A DNA stretch of 46,131 nt from Acidobacteriota bacterium (GCA_016929335.1 JAFGIY010000157.1:1-46131), one strand, 5' to 3'; positions 1-9,695 are shown, counted from the first letter of the stretch. Numbers and translations: made by a program. Notes: generated from the sequence alone by a model not told the origin.

Positions 1-881
<881 letters not shown>

Positions 882-905
882 AGTCCCTCCTCAGCTTTAT
901 GATTT

Positions 906-1331
906 GTGGTTATTGAAAACAGCCATAGTATACTGCGTCTTGGATTTCATTACGTATCTTTACGTATCTCCTGCCGGAATGGTTGCATCCTGTTCATCTC
1001 GAAGATAGAAGATAATAAGCCAGCTTTGCGGCTGCATCGATCACACGAGATAAATGCAAACAGGAAAGCTCATCCTGAAACGGATCGCGGTTTTGCCTCG
1101 CCATTTTTTTCACGAATTTGAATATTTTGAAGTATGATGAGATAACTTGTACCCAAGAAATGAGGTTATGGATTTTTCTCAATTATCAGGAGTGTTGATG
1201 CTGTTCCCGGGACGCGCACGAAAGCTATCACTTTGTTGCAATCGATAAATTCAAAGTGCAGATTGCCAAAACTCTGGTAAAGCGGGCGCTTCTGGCAACC
1301 GTCCAATAATCTCGGGCCGCGAATTACTCGA
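906..1331. other. Intergenic region, no supported gene
   Basis: This is a divergent gap of about 425 nt between the YIP1 gene and the OGT-like gene. Short open frames here have no ribosome binding site and no recognisable protein. The only structure seen is a tandem 10-nt direct repeat TTACGTATCT at about 950-970, which could be an operator. No convincing -35/-10 pair was identified. Confidence 0.5.
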
Positions 1332-3554
1332 ATGGATGCTGCAAAACCTAACATCAACGATGCAGTGAAGCTCCATCAAGCCGGGCGGCTGGATGAAGCT
1401 GAAGCTGTCTACCGTCAGATTTTAGCCGTCGAACCCGCTCAGTCGGATGCCATACACCTCCTGGGTGTAATTGCCTATCAGAGAAAGCGATTCGATGAAG
1501 CGATCGACCTGATAGGCCGCGCTATTGCATTGAATAAGCGTATAGCGGATTACCATAATAATCTTGGCAACGTCTTCCTGGCGCAGCATCGGCTGAAAGA
1601 GGCCGAAGATTGTTATCGCCGAGCGTTGAAACTGAATCCCGGATATTCCGATGCTCACAACAACATGGGCAATGTGCTTAAGGATTTGGGGAAGTTTGAG
1701 GAAGCGGCCTCCTCCTATGAAAGGGCTCTGCGATTCAATCCAAAGCGCGCCGAAATACACAATAATGTCGGGATGGTTCTGGAGCGTCTGGGCCGCTACG
1801 AGGATGCCGTACGCCACTATCGCGAAGCCGTGCATCTCAAACCCGATTTCTGCGACGCATACGCGAATATGGGATCGGCGCTGAAATCACAAGGGAGGCT
1901 TCAGGAAGCCGTCGAAAGCTGCGCGAAAGCTCTACAGATTAATCCTGCGCATGCACTGGCGCTGTTTAACATGGGAAATGCGCTGGCTCAGGGGGGCAAG
2001 ATTGAGCAGGGTGTAGCATATTATCGCAAGGCGCTGCAAGCTGACCCGAACCTGAGCGAGGCGCATCTTAACCTCGGCCATGCGCTTTGTGATGAGGGCA
2101 AAAAAGAAGAAGCCGCGGTTCATATGCAGCAGGCATTGCTCCTGAAGCCGGATTCCCTGACCGCTCGGTTCGGTCATTGTATCCGCCGGATTCCCCTGAT
2201 TCACGATTCCTTTGAAGAGATTGCCCAGGTGAGAAGCGACTATCGCCGGGAATTGGAGGAACTGCGAAAGTGGATCGATTTAACCGATCCCGGAATGATC
2301 AGGCAGGCGCCCCGCATTGTCGGCAACTGCCAGCCGTTCTTCCTGGCATACCAGGGTCAAAACGACCGCGAGCTGCAATCGCTTTATGGAGACCTGATGG
2401 TACGGATCCAATCAGCCTGCTTCCCTGCCTGGTCCAAACGGCGGCCGTTGCCGCCGCGCAAGCCGGGCGAAAGGCTGAGAGTCGGGATCGTATCGGGATT
2501 CTTCTTTCTTCATTCAAACTGGAAAATTCCCATCAAGGGCTGGATTGAGAACCTCAATAAAGACGATTTTCAGCTATACGGTTACTACACGGGGCGAGAG
2601 GTTGACAGTCAGACGGAAATCGCGCGCAAGTCTTTCTTCCGTTTTTACGAGAATGCGGATTCCCTCAATCAATGGTGCGAATGGATTTCAAAAGACCGGC
2701 TGCACGTGCTGATTTTCCCTGAGGTCGGAATGGATCCCATGACAGTGCGCCTGGCATCACTCCGTCTGGCTCCGGTTCAATGCACCTCCTGGGGACATCC
2801 CGATACATCAGGCCTGCCCACAATCGATTATTATCTGAGCAGTGATCTGATGGAGCCTGACGGAGCCGACAGCCATTATACGGAACAGCTGGTCCGGCTC
2901 CCCAATCTCTCGATATACTATGAGCCGCTTTCACTGGAGCCGGCGCCGCTTTGCCGCTCCGACATGGGTTTGCGGGACGATTCTATTCTGTTCCTCTGTC
3001 TTCAATCGCTTTTTAAATATCTGCCCCAGTTTGACGATGTATTTCCACGAATTGCTCTCAAGGTCGGTTCCTGTCAGTTCGCATTTCTGAGCTTTGTTCG
3101 GTCTGCACAGCTGGGTGAGCGTTTTATGCGACGTCTTGCAAAGGCTTTCGCCCGCCATGGACTCAAGTGCGAGGATTATGTCGGGTTCCTGCCGCATCTT
3201 GCACCCCGCGATTACCAGGGACTCAATCGCATCGCCGATATTTTCCTCGACAGCATCGGATGGTCCGGATGCAACTCTACGCTCGAAGCCCTGAATCACA
3301 ATCTGCCTGTCGTGACAACACCCGGCAATCTCATGAGGGGCAGGCATAGCTGTGCCATTCTGTCCATGGCCGGTCTGAATGAAATGATTGCGAAGGATAT
3401 TGACGAATATGTTTCTCTTGCCTCACGGCTGGCAACGGATTCCAGTCTAAGGGGGCAGTTTGCGGAAAAGATCTCCCGGCATAAGCAATTGATTTATCGT
3501 GACATGGATTGCATTCGAGGCCTGGAAGACTTCCTGAGACGCATTGTGGTCTAA
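1332..3554 (+). CDS. TPR protein with OGT/SPINDLY-like glycosyltransferase domain
   Basis: The protein has 740 residues. Residues about 5-275 are seven or eight consecutive tetratricopeptide repeats (motifs such as AIHLLGVIAYQRKRFDEA and AHNNMGNVLKDLGKFEEA). The C-terminal half (about 370-735) carries the signatures of the O-GlcNAc transferase/SPY family (glycosyltransferase family 41): CTSWGHPDTSGLPTIDYYLS, then a UDP-sugar-binding-like region with FLDSIGWSGCNSTLEAL and TTPGNLMRGRHS. It probably transfers a sugar to protein substrates in the cytoplasm, with the TPRs choosing the substrate. The ATG at 1332 has no strong Shine-Dalgarno sequence, so the start is less certain than the function. 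It appears monocistronic. Confidence 0.88.
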   Translation: MDAAKPNINDAVKLHQAGRLDEAEAVYRQILAVEPAQSDAIHLLGVIAYQRKRFDEAIDLIGRAIALNKRIADYHNNLGNVFLAQHRLKEAEDCYRRALKLNPGYSDAHNNMGNVLKDLGKFEEAASSYERALRFNPKRAEIHNNVGMVLERLGRYEDAVRHYREAVHLKPDFCDAYANMGSALKSQGRLQEAVESCAKALQINPAHALALFNMGNALAQGGKIEQGVAYYRKALQADPNLSEAHLNLGHALCDEGKKEEAAVHMQQALLLKPDSLTARFGHCIRRIPLIHDSFEEIAQVRSDYRRELEELRKWIDLTDPGMIRQAPRIVGNCQPFFLAYQGQNDRELQSLYGDLMVRIQSACFPAWSKRRPLPPRKPGERLRVGIVSGFFFLHSNWKIPIKGWIENLNKDDFQLYGYYTGREVDSQTEIARKSFFRFYENADSLNQWCEWISKDRLHVLIFPEVGMDPMTVRLASLRLAPVQCTSWGHPDTSGLPTIDYYLSSDLMEPDGADSHYTEQLVRLPNLSIYYEPLSLEPAPLCRSDMGLRDDSILFLCLQSLFKYLPQFDDVFPRIALKVGSCQFAFLSFVRSAQLGERFMRRLAKAFARHGLKCEDYVGFLPHLAPRDYQGLNRIADIFLDSIGWSGCNSTLEALNHNLPVVTTPGNLMRGRHSCAILSMAGLNEMIAKDIDEYVSLASRLATDSSLRGQFAEKISRHKQLIYRDMDCIRGLEDFLRRIVV

Positions 3555-3588
3555 CCCGCATTTCTTAAAAGCTTTCCGGCCATAAAAG

Positions 3589-3768
3589 CAGTATACTGCC
3601 GCGGCATATGGGCAAAATGGGCCATTGGCACCGACCTCCCGGCAGCCCTGCCGGGCCAGTAAATTTGGTCGAGGGCTACGATGCGTCCCGCTTCGGAGAA
3701 GTGTAGATTATTGTCCCATGAGAACAGAACAGCCGGTCAATCCGAAGTCGAATCGAGAGGGGAAAATA
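3589..3768 (+). other. Leader of the metalloprotease-PilZ operon with palindrome and hairpin
   Basis: The region starts with the perfect palindrome GCAGTATACTGC at 3589-3600, whose centre TATACT could be a -10 box. About 50 nt downstream is a 7-bp GC hairpin (CCCGGCA / TGCCGGG). Flanking CGACC and GGTCG can close an outer stem, giving a compact fold before the ribosome binding site (GAGAGGGG). No known riboswitch consensus fits. A structured leader or a regulatory site is possible. Confidence 0.3.
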
Positions 3769-4704
3769 ATGAAAGCCCAAAAACGATATTCCCTGCTGGT
3801 ACTGGCTGCCCTTATTCTATGGGCATCCAATGCTTCAGCTATTGATATCGAGACCCATTTTATCGGGGGGGAGCCTCCTGCAAATGCCGTTGGAGAAGGC
3901 AATCTGACCGATATCATGAATGCAGCGGCCCGAATTTGGGCCTCCGCCTATTCCGATTCAATGACTCTGACGATCCATTACGGCTGGGCTGCGATCGGTG
4001 ATGCCGCTACACATACTCTTACAGCACAGAGCTTCAATCCGAATCGTGAAATCGCGGGGACGATTCTTTTTAACAACAGCGGAGCAGCTCCTTTCTACCT
4101 GGATCCCACTCCCGATACAAACGAGGAGTATCGGAAGCTAACAGAGGAATACCAGGAACTGGGCGGCGGATATATCAATGTCGCTCGTGTGTTCAGCATT
4201 CCTGTCGGCGAGGCGGCCGGTCATATCGACCTGCTTTCTGTAGCTTTGCATGAACTCGGCCATGCCTTGGGCATGAGTGTGGCCAACTACTCCTTCATCG
4301 ATCAGAGCGAAGGCGGAGTGATCCTTATTTCCAGCGACCTGCCCTTTAAGGGAACCAGAATTCCGCTGGCTTATAACAATCTGGGAATTGTCGCCCACTT
4401 TGATGCTATCGAAGTCGCGTATGGCGGCGTCATGGCGGGGATAAATGGCGATGAGCGAAGAATGCCTTCTGAACTAGACATCCTGGTTAACGCACAATTA
4501 AGCAGTTTTACGATACTTAGCCTTAACCCTCAGTTGAATTCCAATTCCGATAGAGGCGGGATCACGGGAAATAGAGGATCCGGGCGCACCCGGGATTCAC
4601 GCGGCATATCGGGGAATGACCGCTCGGCCAATGCAAAGAAGATCAGAGGCGTGGAAAACAGCCTGATCAAGATCAGTAAGAATCGGATCATTGTTGCAGA
4701 GTAA
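3769..4704 (+). CDS. Secreted zinc metalloprotease-like protein
   Basis: The product is 311 residues. ATG at 3769 is preferred over upstream in-frame ATGs because GAGAGGGG lies just before it and a signal peptide follows immediately (about 24 residues, KRYSLLVLAALILWASNASA). The zinc-protease motif HELGHALGMS is at residues 161-170, with His161, Glu162 and His165. A classical metzincin would have a third His three residues after Gly168, but Val171 is there, so the third ligand must come from elsewhere or activity is altered. The last 50 residues are Arg/Gly/Ser-rich and lack a sorting signal. The PilZ gene follows 14 nt later, so the pair is probably one transcript linking secretion to c-di-GMP signalling. 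Confidence 0.7.
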   Translation: MKAQKRYSLLVLAALILWASNASAIDIETHFIGGEPPANAVGEGNLTDIMNAAARIWASAYSDSMTLTIHYGWAAIGDAATHTLTAQSFNPNREIAGTILFNNSGAAPFYLDPTPDTNEEYRKLTEEYQELGGGYINVARVFSIPVGEAAGHIDLLSVALHELGHALGMSVANYSFIDQSEGGVILISSDLPFKGTRIPLAYNNLGIVAHFDAIEVAYGGVMAGINGDERRMPSELDILVNAQLSSFTILSLNPQLNSNSDRGGITGNRGSGRTRDSRGISGNDRSANAKKIRGVENSLIKISKNRIIVAE

Positions 4705-4718
4705 GGAGGAAAGCGCCT

Positions 4719-5108
4719 ATGCGGGAGCGCTTGGGCAAGGGCATGACTATGAAACCTGATAAAATACGCATTGGAAATTTTGGGCCTGCCGTAAACCGCG
4801 AACGCAGACAAAAACCGCGGATATATGATCCGATTTTTGTTCTGGTGCGCGGATCAGACGCATCCGGAAAGGCCTGCCGGTTTACTACTATTGCCCGGAA
4901 TATAGGACGCGGCGGATTATGCGCCTATGCTCCGCAGGTCATGGAAATCGGACAAAAAATCACCCTGCATATCCGATTTGCACGCGCTGGGAGCAAACCG
5001 CTCGAAGCTCCGGCCATCACCGCTCACGCAGTTGTGCTGCGGGTGGAAAAACAGTTTAACGGTTCTTACCTTTTTGCTGCATCCTTTCTCCTTCACCGCT
5101 TCATCTGA
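4719..5108 (+). CDS. PilZ-domain-like protein
   Basis: This is a 129-residue cytoplasmic protein. It has an Arg-rich entry (RERRQKPR, around residues 27-34) followed by beta-rich sequence and NIGRGGL, resembling the RxxxR and (D/N)xSxxG c-di-GMP-binding motifs of PilZ domains with Gly in place of Ser. The family binds cyclic di-GMP and alters partner activity. The start ATG 4719 has AAGGAGG at 4703-4709, which overlaps the stop codon of the protease gene, indicating translational coupling. An ATG ten codons later is a weaker alternative. Binding itself cannot be judged from sequence because the second motif is degenerate. Confidence 0.6.
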   Translation: MRERLGKGMTMKPDKIRIGNFGPAVNRERRQKPRIYDPIFVLVRGSDASGKACRFTTIARNIGRGGLCAYAPQVMEIGQKITLHIRFARAGSKPLEAPAITAHAVVLRVEKQFNGSYLFAASFLLHRFI

Positions 5109-5121
5109 CCACAATGCCGAT

Positions 5122-5175
5122 GGGAAGCCGCAGTTCCCTGATTTATGCAAAGAAGGGAATCAACAGCGGCTTCCC
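5122..5175. terminator. Long stem-loop between convergent genes
   Basis: The arms GGGAAGCCGC and GCGGCTTCCC enclose a second nested pair (TTCCCT / AGGGAA). The element lies 14 nt after the PilZ stop codon and before the 3' end of the opposite-strand regulator gene. There is no clear U-tract, so it may be a bidirectional structural barrier or a dispersed repeat rather than a standard intrinsic terminator. Confidence 0.5.
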
Positions 5176-5234
5176 ACGGATTTCCGCGGATTCATCATCA
5201 TTTTCAATGCATGAGATTGGAACAGGGAGATATG

Positions 5235-5930
5235 TCAGTGGGGCAATTCCGCAAGACCATTGCGGTAGGCGTAGATAAGAAGCTCCAGCCGGTCAGCCAC
5301 TTCCAGCTTGGCATATATATTGGTCAAATGATGATGAACGGTTATATCGCTGATAAAAAGTGCTTCCGCTATCTGCTTGTTTTTTAATCCTTTACCGACA
5401 AACTGTATCACCTCGCGTTCCCTCTGGGAGAGAGACGCGATCTTAGCCTCTTCGGGATCCCGCCTGACCGCTCTGCTTCTCGGAGACAGTTCGCGCAGCA
5501 GACTGGCAGTCGTTGACCGGTCTAACCAGGCTTCGCCTGCATTTATGCATTCGATGGCTTTGACGAGCATATCGGCGGACTTGTTCTTGAAAAGTACTCC
5601 GGCTGCTCCAAGCCGCATAGCCCGTCGAGGTAATTCCTGATCGCTCGATTCCGACAATACCAGCACCCTGGTTGCGTCAGATGCTTCAAAAAGCTGAGGA
5701 AGGAGATTGATGCAATCAATGTTTTCAGCACTGATTGCCAGAACAACGACATCCGGCTGCTCGCGCTTAACCAGGGACAGCGCTTCGGACCATATTCCGG
5801 CGTCCCCGACTACGCTTAAATCCTCGTGTTGTGAAAGCAGGAGGCATAAGCCTTGTCGAAACAGCTCATGCTCTTCAATGACAATGATTCGGACTTTGTC
5901 CTCAACAGCTGCAGAAATCCGGCTTTGCAT
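5235..5930 (-). CDS. NarL/FixJ-type regulator with degenerate receiver
   Basis: This 231-residue protein has an N-terminal receiver-like domain (about 13-130) and a C-terminal LuxR helix-turn-helix (about 165-228; SLSQREREVIQFVGKGLKNK, then ITVHHHLTNIYAKL). The acidic pair Glu19-Glu20 and the conserved Lys (LFKNKS) are present. The phospho-acceptor Asp is replaced by Ala65 in DVVVLAIS, so phosphorylation is unlikely. It would act as a DNA-binding regulator controlled by protein level, ligand or partner. The ATG at 5930 was chosen because the longer frame to 6026 would translate through the terminator hairpin at 6003-6043. No cognate kinase is adjacent. Confidence 0.8.
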   Translation of the reverse strand: MQSRISAAVEDKVRIIVIEEHELFRQGLCLLLSQHEDLSVVGDAGIWSEALSLVKREQPDVVVLAISAENIDCINLLPQLFEASDATRVLVLSESSDQELPRRAMRLGAAGVLFKNKSADMLVKAIECINAGEAWLDRSTTASLLRELSPRSRAVRRDPEEAKIASLSQREREVIQFVGKGLKNKQIAEALFISDITVHHHLTNIYAKLEVADRLELLIYAYRNGLAELPH

Positions 5931-6002
5931 ATATTTCTCTCGCACGTACACATCGGCGAAACACGGCGCGATCCTGAGGACAAAATCATTCCGGGCCCAA
6001 AA

Positions 6003-6043
6003 ACAAAAAAGGCAGGATCTCAACAAGATCCTGCCTTTCTTTA
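6003..6043 (-). terminator. Intrinsic terminator of the PEP-CTERM gene
   Basis: A hairpin with arms GGCAGGATCT and AGATCCTGCC is followed on the minus strand by a long U-rich run. It lies just after the stop codon of the gene ending at 6061. On the plus strand it is also followed by TTTCTTT, so it may work both ways. Confidence 0.85.
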
Positions 6044-6060
6044 AAAAAAATGGATATGAA

Positions 6061-6846
6061 TTAGCTTCTTATCTTCCTATAAACCGCGAAACCGGTCAAA
6101 CCCAGGCCAAGGAGCAGCAGCGTGCTCGGCTCCGGCGCAGGGATATCTCCAGCCGGCACTTCACCTTCCAAAACATCATTGCCGCACTGCATTGTCCAGT
6201 GGAAACCGACCGTGCCTTGCGTAAAATCGAGCGCGCTGGCGTCGAAAGTGAAAATGAGAGAGTCACCCACAAACTGGTAGCTGGCTTCGCCAACGGGAGT
6301 TCCCGTAAAACCGCCTTGCCATGCCTGATCTCGTCTATAGGCAAAACTGGAGCCCAAGCCATCGACATTTGTCATGGTAATGCCGTTAAAATCCAAAGCA
6401 TACAGCCCTGTGGAAGCTCCAGTGGGAAGAATGGGTATAACGTAATCCCAGGGCTCCGTTGCTAAGAATGTATCCGTTGGATAGTGCGGAGCAACTCCTT
6501 CGGCACTGTAGCCGGTCGAGCTGATGTACAGATCTCCAGGACCAAGAATGGATGGATAACCATTGTCGACATTCGTATCTTGGCGATAGTTAAAATATGG
6601 ACCGGTAATGGCTACTGTCCAGAAATCACCGTCTTGTGTTACAGCCATCTGATCAACGTTAAAGTAGGGATCACCAATAACGTCCATATTTGCGAAGGCT
6701 GAATAGTTCGCGATGCCGCCCCAATAAGAATAATCTGTCTGACCAACCACTTTATCGAGAATTATGGTTGTGATTGGAGCAGAATGAGAAACAAGGGGGA
6801 TGAATAAAAGGCTGAAAAAAACCATGCAAAACATTGATTTTTTCAT
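6061..6846 (-). CDS. PEP-CTERM-sorted exported protein
   Basis: The product is 261 residues. An N-terminal signal peptide (MKKSMFCMVFFSLLFIPLVSHS) is followed by a Gly/Asn/aromatic-rich exported body of about 210 residues. The C-terminus has the tripartite sorting signal: the PEP motif (PAPEPST), a hydrophobic helix (LLLLGLGLTGFAVY) and a basic tail (RKIRS). Such proteins are processed by exosortase and usually decorate extracellular polysaccharide. No exosortase is in the window. ATG at 6846 with AAAGGAAG at 6856-6863 is preferred to an upstream TTG. A sigma-54 promoter and an upstream inverted repeat precede it. Confidence 0.88.
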   Translation of the reverse strand: MKKSMFCMVFFSLLFIPLVSHSAPITTIILDKVVGQTDYSYWGGIANYSAFANMDVIGDPYFNVDQMAVTQDGDFWTVAITGPYFNYRQDTNVDNGYPSILGPGDLYISSTGYSAEGVAPHYPTDTFLATEPWDYVIPILPTGASTGLYALDFNGITMTNVDGLGSSFAYRRDQAWQGGFTGTPVGEASYQFVGDSLIFTFDASALDFTQGTVGFHWTMQCGNDVLEGEVPAGDIPAPEPSTLLLLGLGLTGFAVYRKIRS

Positions 6847-6889
6847 CGGTATTTGGCTTCCTTTCAATTGCTATTCCAGTATCTGGTAG

Positions 6890-6905
6890 AGCAATTAGCA
6901 TGCCA
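6890..6905 (-). promoter_or_regulatory. Sigma-54 (-24/-12) promoter of the PEP-CTERM gene
   Basis: The minus strand reads TGGCATGCTAATTGCT, matching the RpoN consensus TGGCACG-N4-TTGCW with GG and GC exactly 10 nt apart. It lies 44 nt upstream of the start codon, which leaves room for a short leader and the ribosome binding site. Sigma-54 promoters need an enhancer-binding activator, and the inverted repeat at 7025-7064 is at a suitable distance. Confidence 0.85.
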
Positions 6906-7024
6906 TCGGCAACAAAATTCCCTTAAATCAGGACCGTCCGCCGTAAATAACTGATAATATAGATTATCTCCCGTTTACATCCAAATCAAGAGAGATCTGA
7001 CGGCTATGGATAATCAGGCCGAAA

Positions 7025-7064
7025 GTGTAAAGTTTTCCGATGCTCCTGTCGGACAATTTTACAC
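7025..7064. promoter_or_regulatory. Inverted repeat, probable activator-binding site (PEP-CTERM box)
   Basis: The left arm GTGTAAAGTTTTCCGA and right arm TCGGACAATTTTACAC (14 of 16 positions complementary) are separated by 8 nt. It lies about 120 nt upstream of the sigma-54 promoter, a normal distance for an enhancer. In PEP-CTERM organisms an NtrC-type regulator called PrsR ('PEP-CTERM-box response regulator') is named after an upstream box. This repeat is a candidate for that box, by inference from position and from memory of the motif's general look. Confidence 0.6.
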
Positions 7065-7120
7065 ATTTTCCAGCGGTTGCAGAATCGGGATCAAGGCCGG
7101 CCATAGTGTCTGTACGCTAT

Positions 7121-7151
7121 AAAAAAGGGCCGCAATCCGGCGGCCCTTTTT
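7121..7151 (-). terminator. Intrinsic terminator of the small secreted-protein gene
   Basis: The arms AAAAGGGCCGC and GCGGCCCTTTT form a GC-rich stem with an A-run on one side and a T-run on the other, so it can terminate in either direction. It lies 60 nt downstream of the stop codon at 7211 on the minus strand. Confidence 0.88.
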
Positions 7152-7210
7152 GAATTCCAAGACTATTAAATGATTGGATTTGGCGAAAACAGGCAAAGCG
7201 CAAACAGCTT

Positions 7211-7594
7211 TTATTTTTTGCCGACATTCACGATTTTAATCGTGCTTGTTCCGGAAAAATGATCGCCATCTTTCGTGTCTCCGGTTAGTGTAAGCGTGGC
7301 AGTACCGGGCTCTACAATGTCTTTTACGGAATCAACATCAAACTTTGCGACAAAATTTCCCCGATCATCCGATTTCCACCAGTCGATTTCGATTCCATTC
7401 AATTTGACGCTTGCGCCGACAACAAGATCGTAGTCAATATTTGTGTGAACGGTGACAACCTGCCCCTGATAGGCAAGATTGAGTGTGCTTGGAGCGATTT
7501 CTATGGCAATCGGGATCTCTTCACACAGCAGGGGAACGGCAAAAACGCTCAGGAGCAGCGCGATAATACTGAGATATTTGGTCGAAAACTTCAT
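7211..7594 (-). CDS. Small secreted Ig-like/hypothetical protein
   Basis: This 127-residue product has a signal peptide (MKFSTKYLSIIALLLSVFAV, cleavage near residue 24). A single beta-rich module of about 100 residues follows (VHTNIDYDLVVGASVKLNG, then TATLTLTGDTKDGDHFSGTST), reminiscent of immunoglobulin-like or cadherin-like folds. A Cys at the cleavage region is not in a proper lipobox, since the preceding residue is Leu. ATG 7594 has AAAGGA nine nt upstream. It has its own probable promoter and a strong terminator, so it is monocistronic. No specific function is recognised. Confidence 0.75.
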   Translation of the reverse strand: MKFSTKYLSIIALLLSVFAVPLLCEEIPIAIEIAPSTLNLAYQGQVVTVHTNIDYDLVVGASVKLNGIEIDWWKSDDRGNFVAKFDVDSVKDIVEPGTATLTLTGDTKDGDHFSGTSTIKIVNVGKK

Positions 7595-7691
7595 AGTGGA
7601 AATCCTTTCTGAATGCAGGGTTTTGAAATTACCTCGCTTCTCACCAGATCAAGCTCAGAATCGTAGAAGCCGGTAATTTACATCTTTTACA

Positions 7692-7720
7692 TGATTACTT
7701 TATACGGTTTCAGCTGTCAA
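7692..7720 (-). promoter_or_regulatory. Probable sigma-70 promoter of the small secreted-protein gene
   Basis: On the minus strand TTGACA (7715-7720) is followed after 17 nt by TAATCA (7692-7697). The -35 box is perfect and the -10 box is poor. It lies about 100 nt upstream of the start codon. Confidence 0.4.
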
Positions 7721-7837
7721 GACTGTGATGATCGTCGCAAAATTTGCAGTCACCGCCATTGCCTCCGACATGCTCCATGTCGAACTCATAGAGCTTGCAG
7801 GTGAAACGTCAAAGCCGAAGAACTCAAGGGCTCGAAA

Positions 7838-9634
7838 TTATTTGCGGTCGTAGATCGAGAGCGCGCGCTTGCGGAGGCGGATGGACATGGGAGTCACTTC
7901 AACCAGTTCATCTTCATTGATGAACTCCAGAGCCTGTTCAAGCGAAAGGTCCCGAAACGGCACAAGCCGGATTGCCTCGTCGGCAGTCGAAGCCCTCATA
8001 TTGGTGAGTTTTTTCTCTTTAGTAACGTTCACATCCAGATCGACGGTGCGCGCGTTTTCACCGATAATCATTCCCTCGTAGACTTCGGTCCCGGGGCGTA
8101 CAAAAAGCTCTCCTCGTTCTTGCAGGTTGTACAGTGCATAGCTTGTCGCCCTCCCGGCTCTGTCGGCGACCAGTGCACCGGTCAAACGGTTGCTGATGTC
8201 CCCGGCCCAGGGGCCCCATCGCAAAAACATGGAGTTCAACAAACCCGTCCCTTTTGTGTCAGTCAGAAACTCCGAGCGGAATCCGATCAGGCCTCGCGAG
8301 GGGACCTCGAAATCCATCCTCACGCGTCCGGCGCCATGATCTACAATCCTGGCCATCTTGCCCTTGCGCCGGCCCAAAGCCTCCGTGACAACTCCGATAA
8401 AATTGTCCGGACAATCGATCACAACCTGCTCGATCGGTTCCATAAGGCTTCCGTCGATGGTGCGCGTGATCACCTGGGGTTTGGAGACCTGCATTTCGTA
8501 TTCTTCCCGGCGCATCATTTCTATAAGAATTGCCATCTGGAGTTCACCGCGCCCGGAAACCTTAAAACTGTCCATTTCATCTGTCTCTTCAACGCGAATG
8601 GCCACATTGGCCAGAGCTTCCTTTTCGAGGCGGGCCCTGAGATGCCGCGAGGTCACGTACCTGCCATCCCGTCCGGACAGGGGCGAGGTATTAGGGTGAA
8701 AAATCATCGAAATGGTCGGTTCGTCCACCTGTATCGTCGGCAGCGGAATGGGCTCTTCCGCGTCCGCTATCGTCTCGCCGATGTAGATGCCCTCGATGCC
8801 CGCGAGAGCGATGATCTCGCCAGCGCTTGCTTCGTTGACAGGCTGCTGTTTCAGCCCCTCGAAAGTGAAGAGCTTGGTGATCCTCGTTTTCTCGATCGAG
8901 CCGTCCAGCTTACACACCGAGACGTTTTGTCCTACAGCCACTTTGCCGGAAAAGATCCGTCCGATCGCGATGCGCCCAACGTAGTCGTTGTAGTCCAGCG
9001 TCGTAACCAGGACTTGGAGCTTGTCTGGCAGCAAGGATTCCGGCGCAGGGATAGTCTCGAGGATCTGCTCGAACAGCGGTCGCAAATCCTCGGAATTGTC
9101 GTCCATCTCCCGTTTGGCGATTCCCTGCTTGCTGACGGCATACAGTATCGGGAAGTTGATCAGATCTTCACCCGCATCCAGATCAATAAAAAGATCGTAG
9201 ATTTCGTTGACCACTTCCTGAGGACGGGCATCGGAGCGGTCGATCTTATTGACGACAACAATCGAAGGCAGCCTGAGCTCGAGCGCTTTTCTCAACACGA
9301 ATCGCGTCTGAGGCAGAGGCCCCTCCGAGGCATCCACCAGAAGCATCACGCCATCCACCATTTTCAGAACCCGTTCAACCTCGCCGCCAAAATCGGAATG
9401 GCCCGGTGTATCCACAATGTTGATCTTCACCGACCTGTAATGAATGGCGGTATTCTTTGCCATGATCGTGATGCCGCGTTCGCGTTCCAGATCCAGGCTG
9501 TCCATCACCCGCTCGGTTATCCGCTCGTTTTCGCGAAAGGTGCCGCTCTGTTTCAGCATGGCATCCACCAGCGTGGTTTTCCCGTGATCAACGTGCGCAA
9601 TAATGGCAATATTCCGGATATCTTCTCGTTTCAT
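7838..9634 (-). CDS. typA: Translational GTPase TypA/BipA
   Basis: The length of 598 residues is typical of the family. The GTPase motifs are present in order: G1 AHVDHGKTT at residues 13-21, the RGITI switch, G3 [12 protein letters not shown] and G4 [10 protein letters not shown]. They are followed by the EF-G-like domains II, III and V and the TypA-specific C-terminus. TypA binds 70S ribosomes and assists 50S assembly and growth under stress. The ATG at 9634 has GAGGA five nt upstream. A short hairpin (GGAGTAT / ATACTCC, 9653-9670) lies just upstream in the leader. The gene is monocistronic and ordinary for its family. Confidence 0.97.
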   Translation of the reverse strand: MKREDIRNIAIIAHVDHGKTTLVDAMLKQSGTFRENERITERVMDSLDLERERGITIMAKNTAIHYRSVKINIVDTPGHSDFGGEVERVLKMVDGVMLLVDASEGPLPQTRFVLRKALELRLPSIVVVNKIDRSDARPQEVVNEIYDLFIDLDAGEDLINFPILYAVSKQGIAKREMDDNSEDLRPLFEQILETIPAPESLLPDKLQVLVTTLDYNDYVGRIAIGRIFSGKVAVGQNVSVCKLDGSIEKTRITKLFTFEGLKQQPVNEASAGEIIALAGIEGIYIGETIADAEEPIPLPTIQVDEPTISMIFHPNTSPLSGRDGRYVTSRHLRARLEKEALANVAIRVEETDEMDSFKVSGRGELQMAILIEMMRREEYEMQVSKPQVITRTIDGSLMEPIEQVVIDCPDNFIGVVTEALGRRKGKMARIVDHGAGRVRMDFEVPSRGLIGFRSEFLTDTKGTGLLNSMFLRWGPWAGDISNRLTGALVADRAGRATSYALYNLQERGELFVRPGTEVYEGMIIGENARTVDLDVNVTKEKKLTNMRASTADEAIRLVPFRDLSLEQALEFINEDELVEVTPMSIRLRKRALSIYDRK

Positions 9635-9695
9635 GAATCCTCATAGAGAAATGGAGTATAAACATACTCCCAACTCCGAAAGACTCCAAGGACTG

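Noticed and set aside
906..1331. Small genes in the first large gap
   Set aside because: Open frames of 60-70 codons lack ribosome binding sites and recognisable protein features.
3601..3768. Cyclic di-GMP (GEMM) riboswitch before the protease-PilZ pair
   Set aside because: The conserved core strings of that riboswitch are missing. Only generic hairpins are present.
5931..6026. Longer N-terminus of the LuxR-type regulator
   Set aside because: It runs through a strong terminator hairpin and adds no conserved residues.
8120..9646. 508-residue open frame on the plus strand
   Set aside because: It is antisense to typA and is the complementary-strand shadow of a well-conserved gene.
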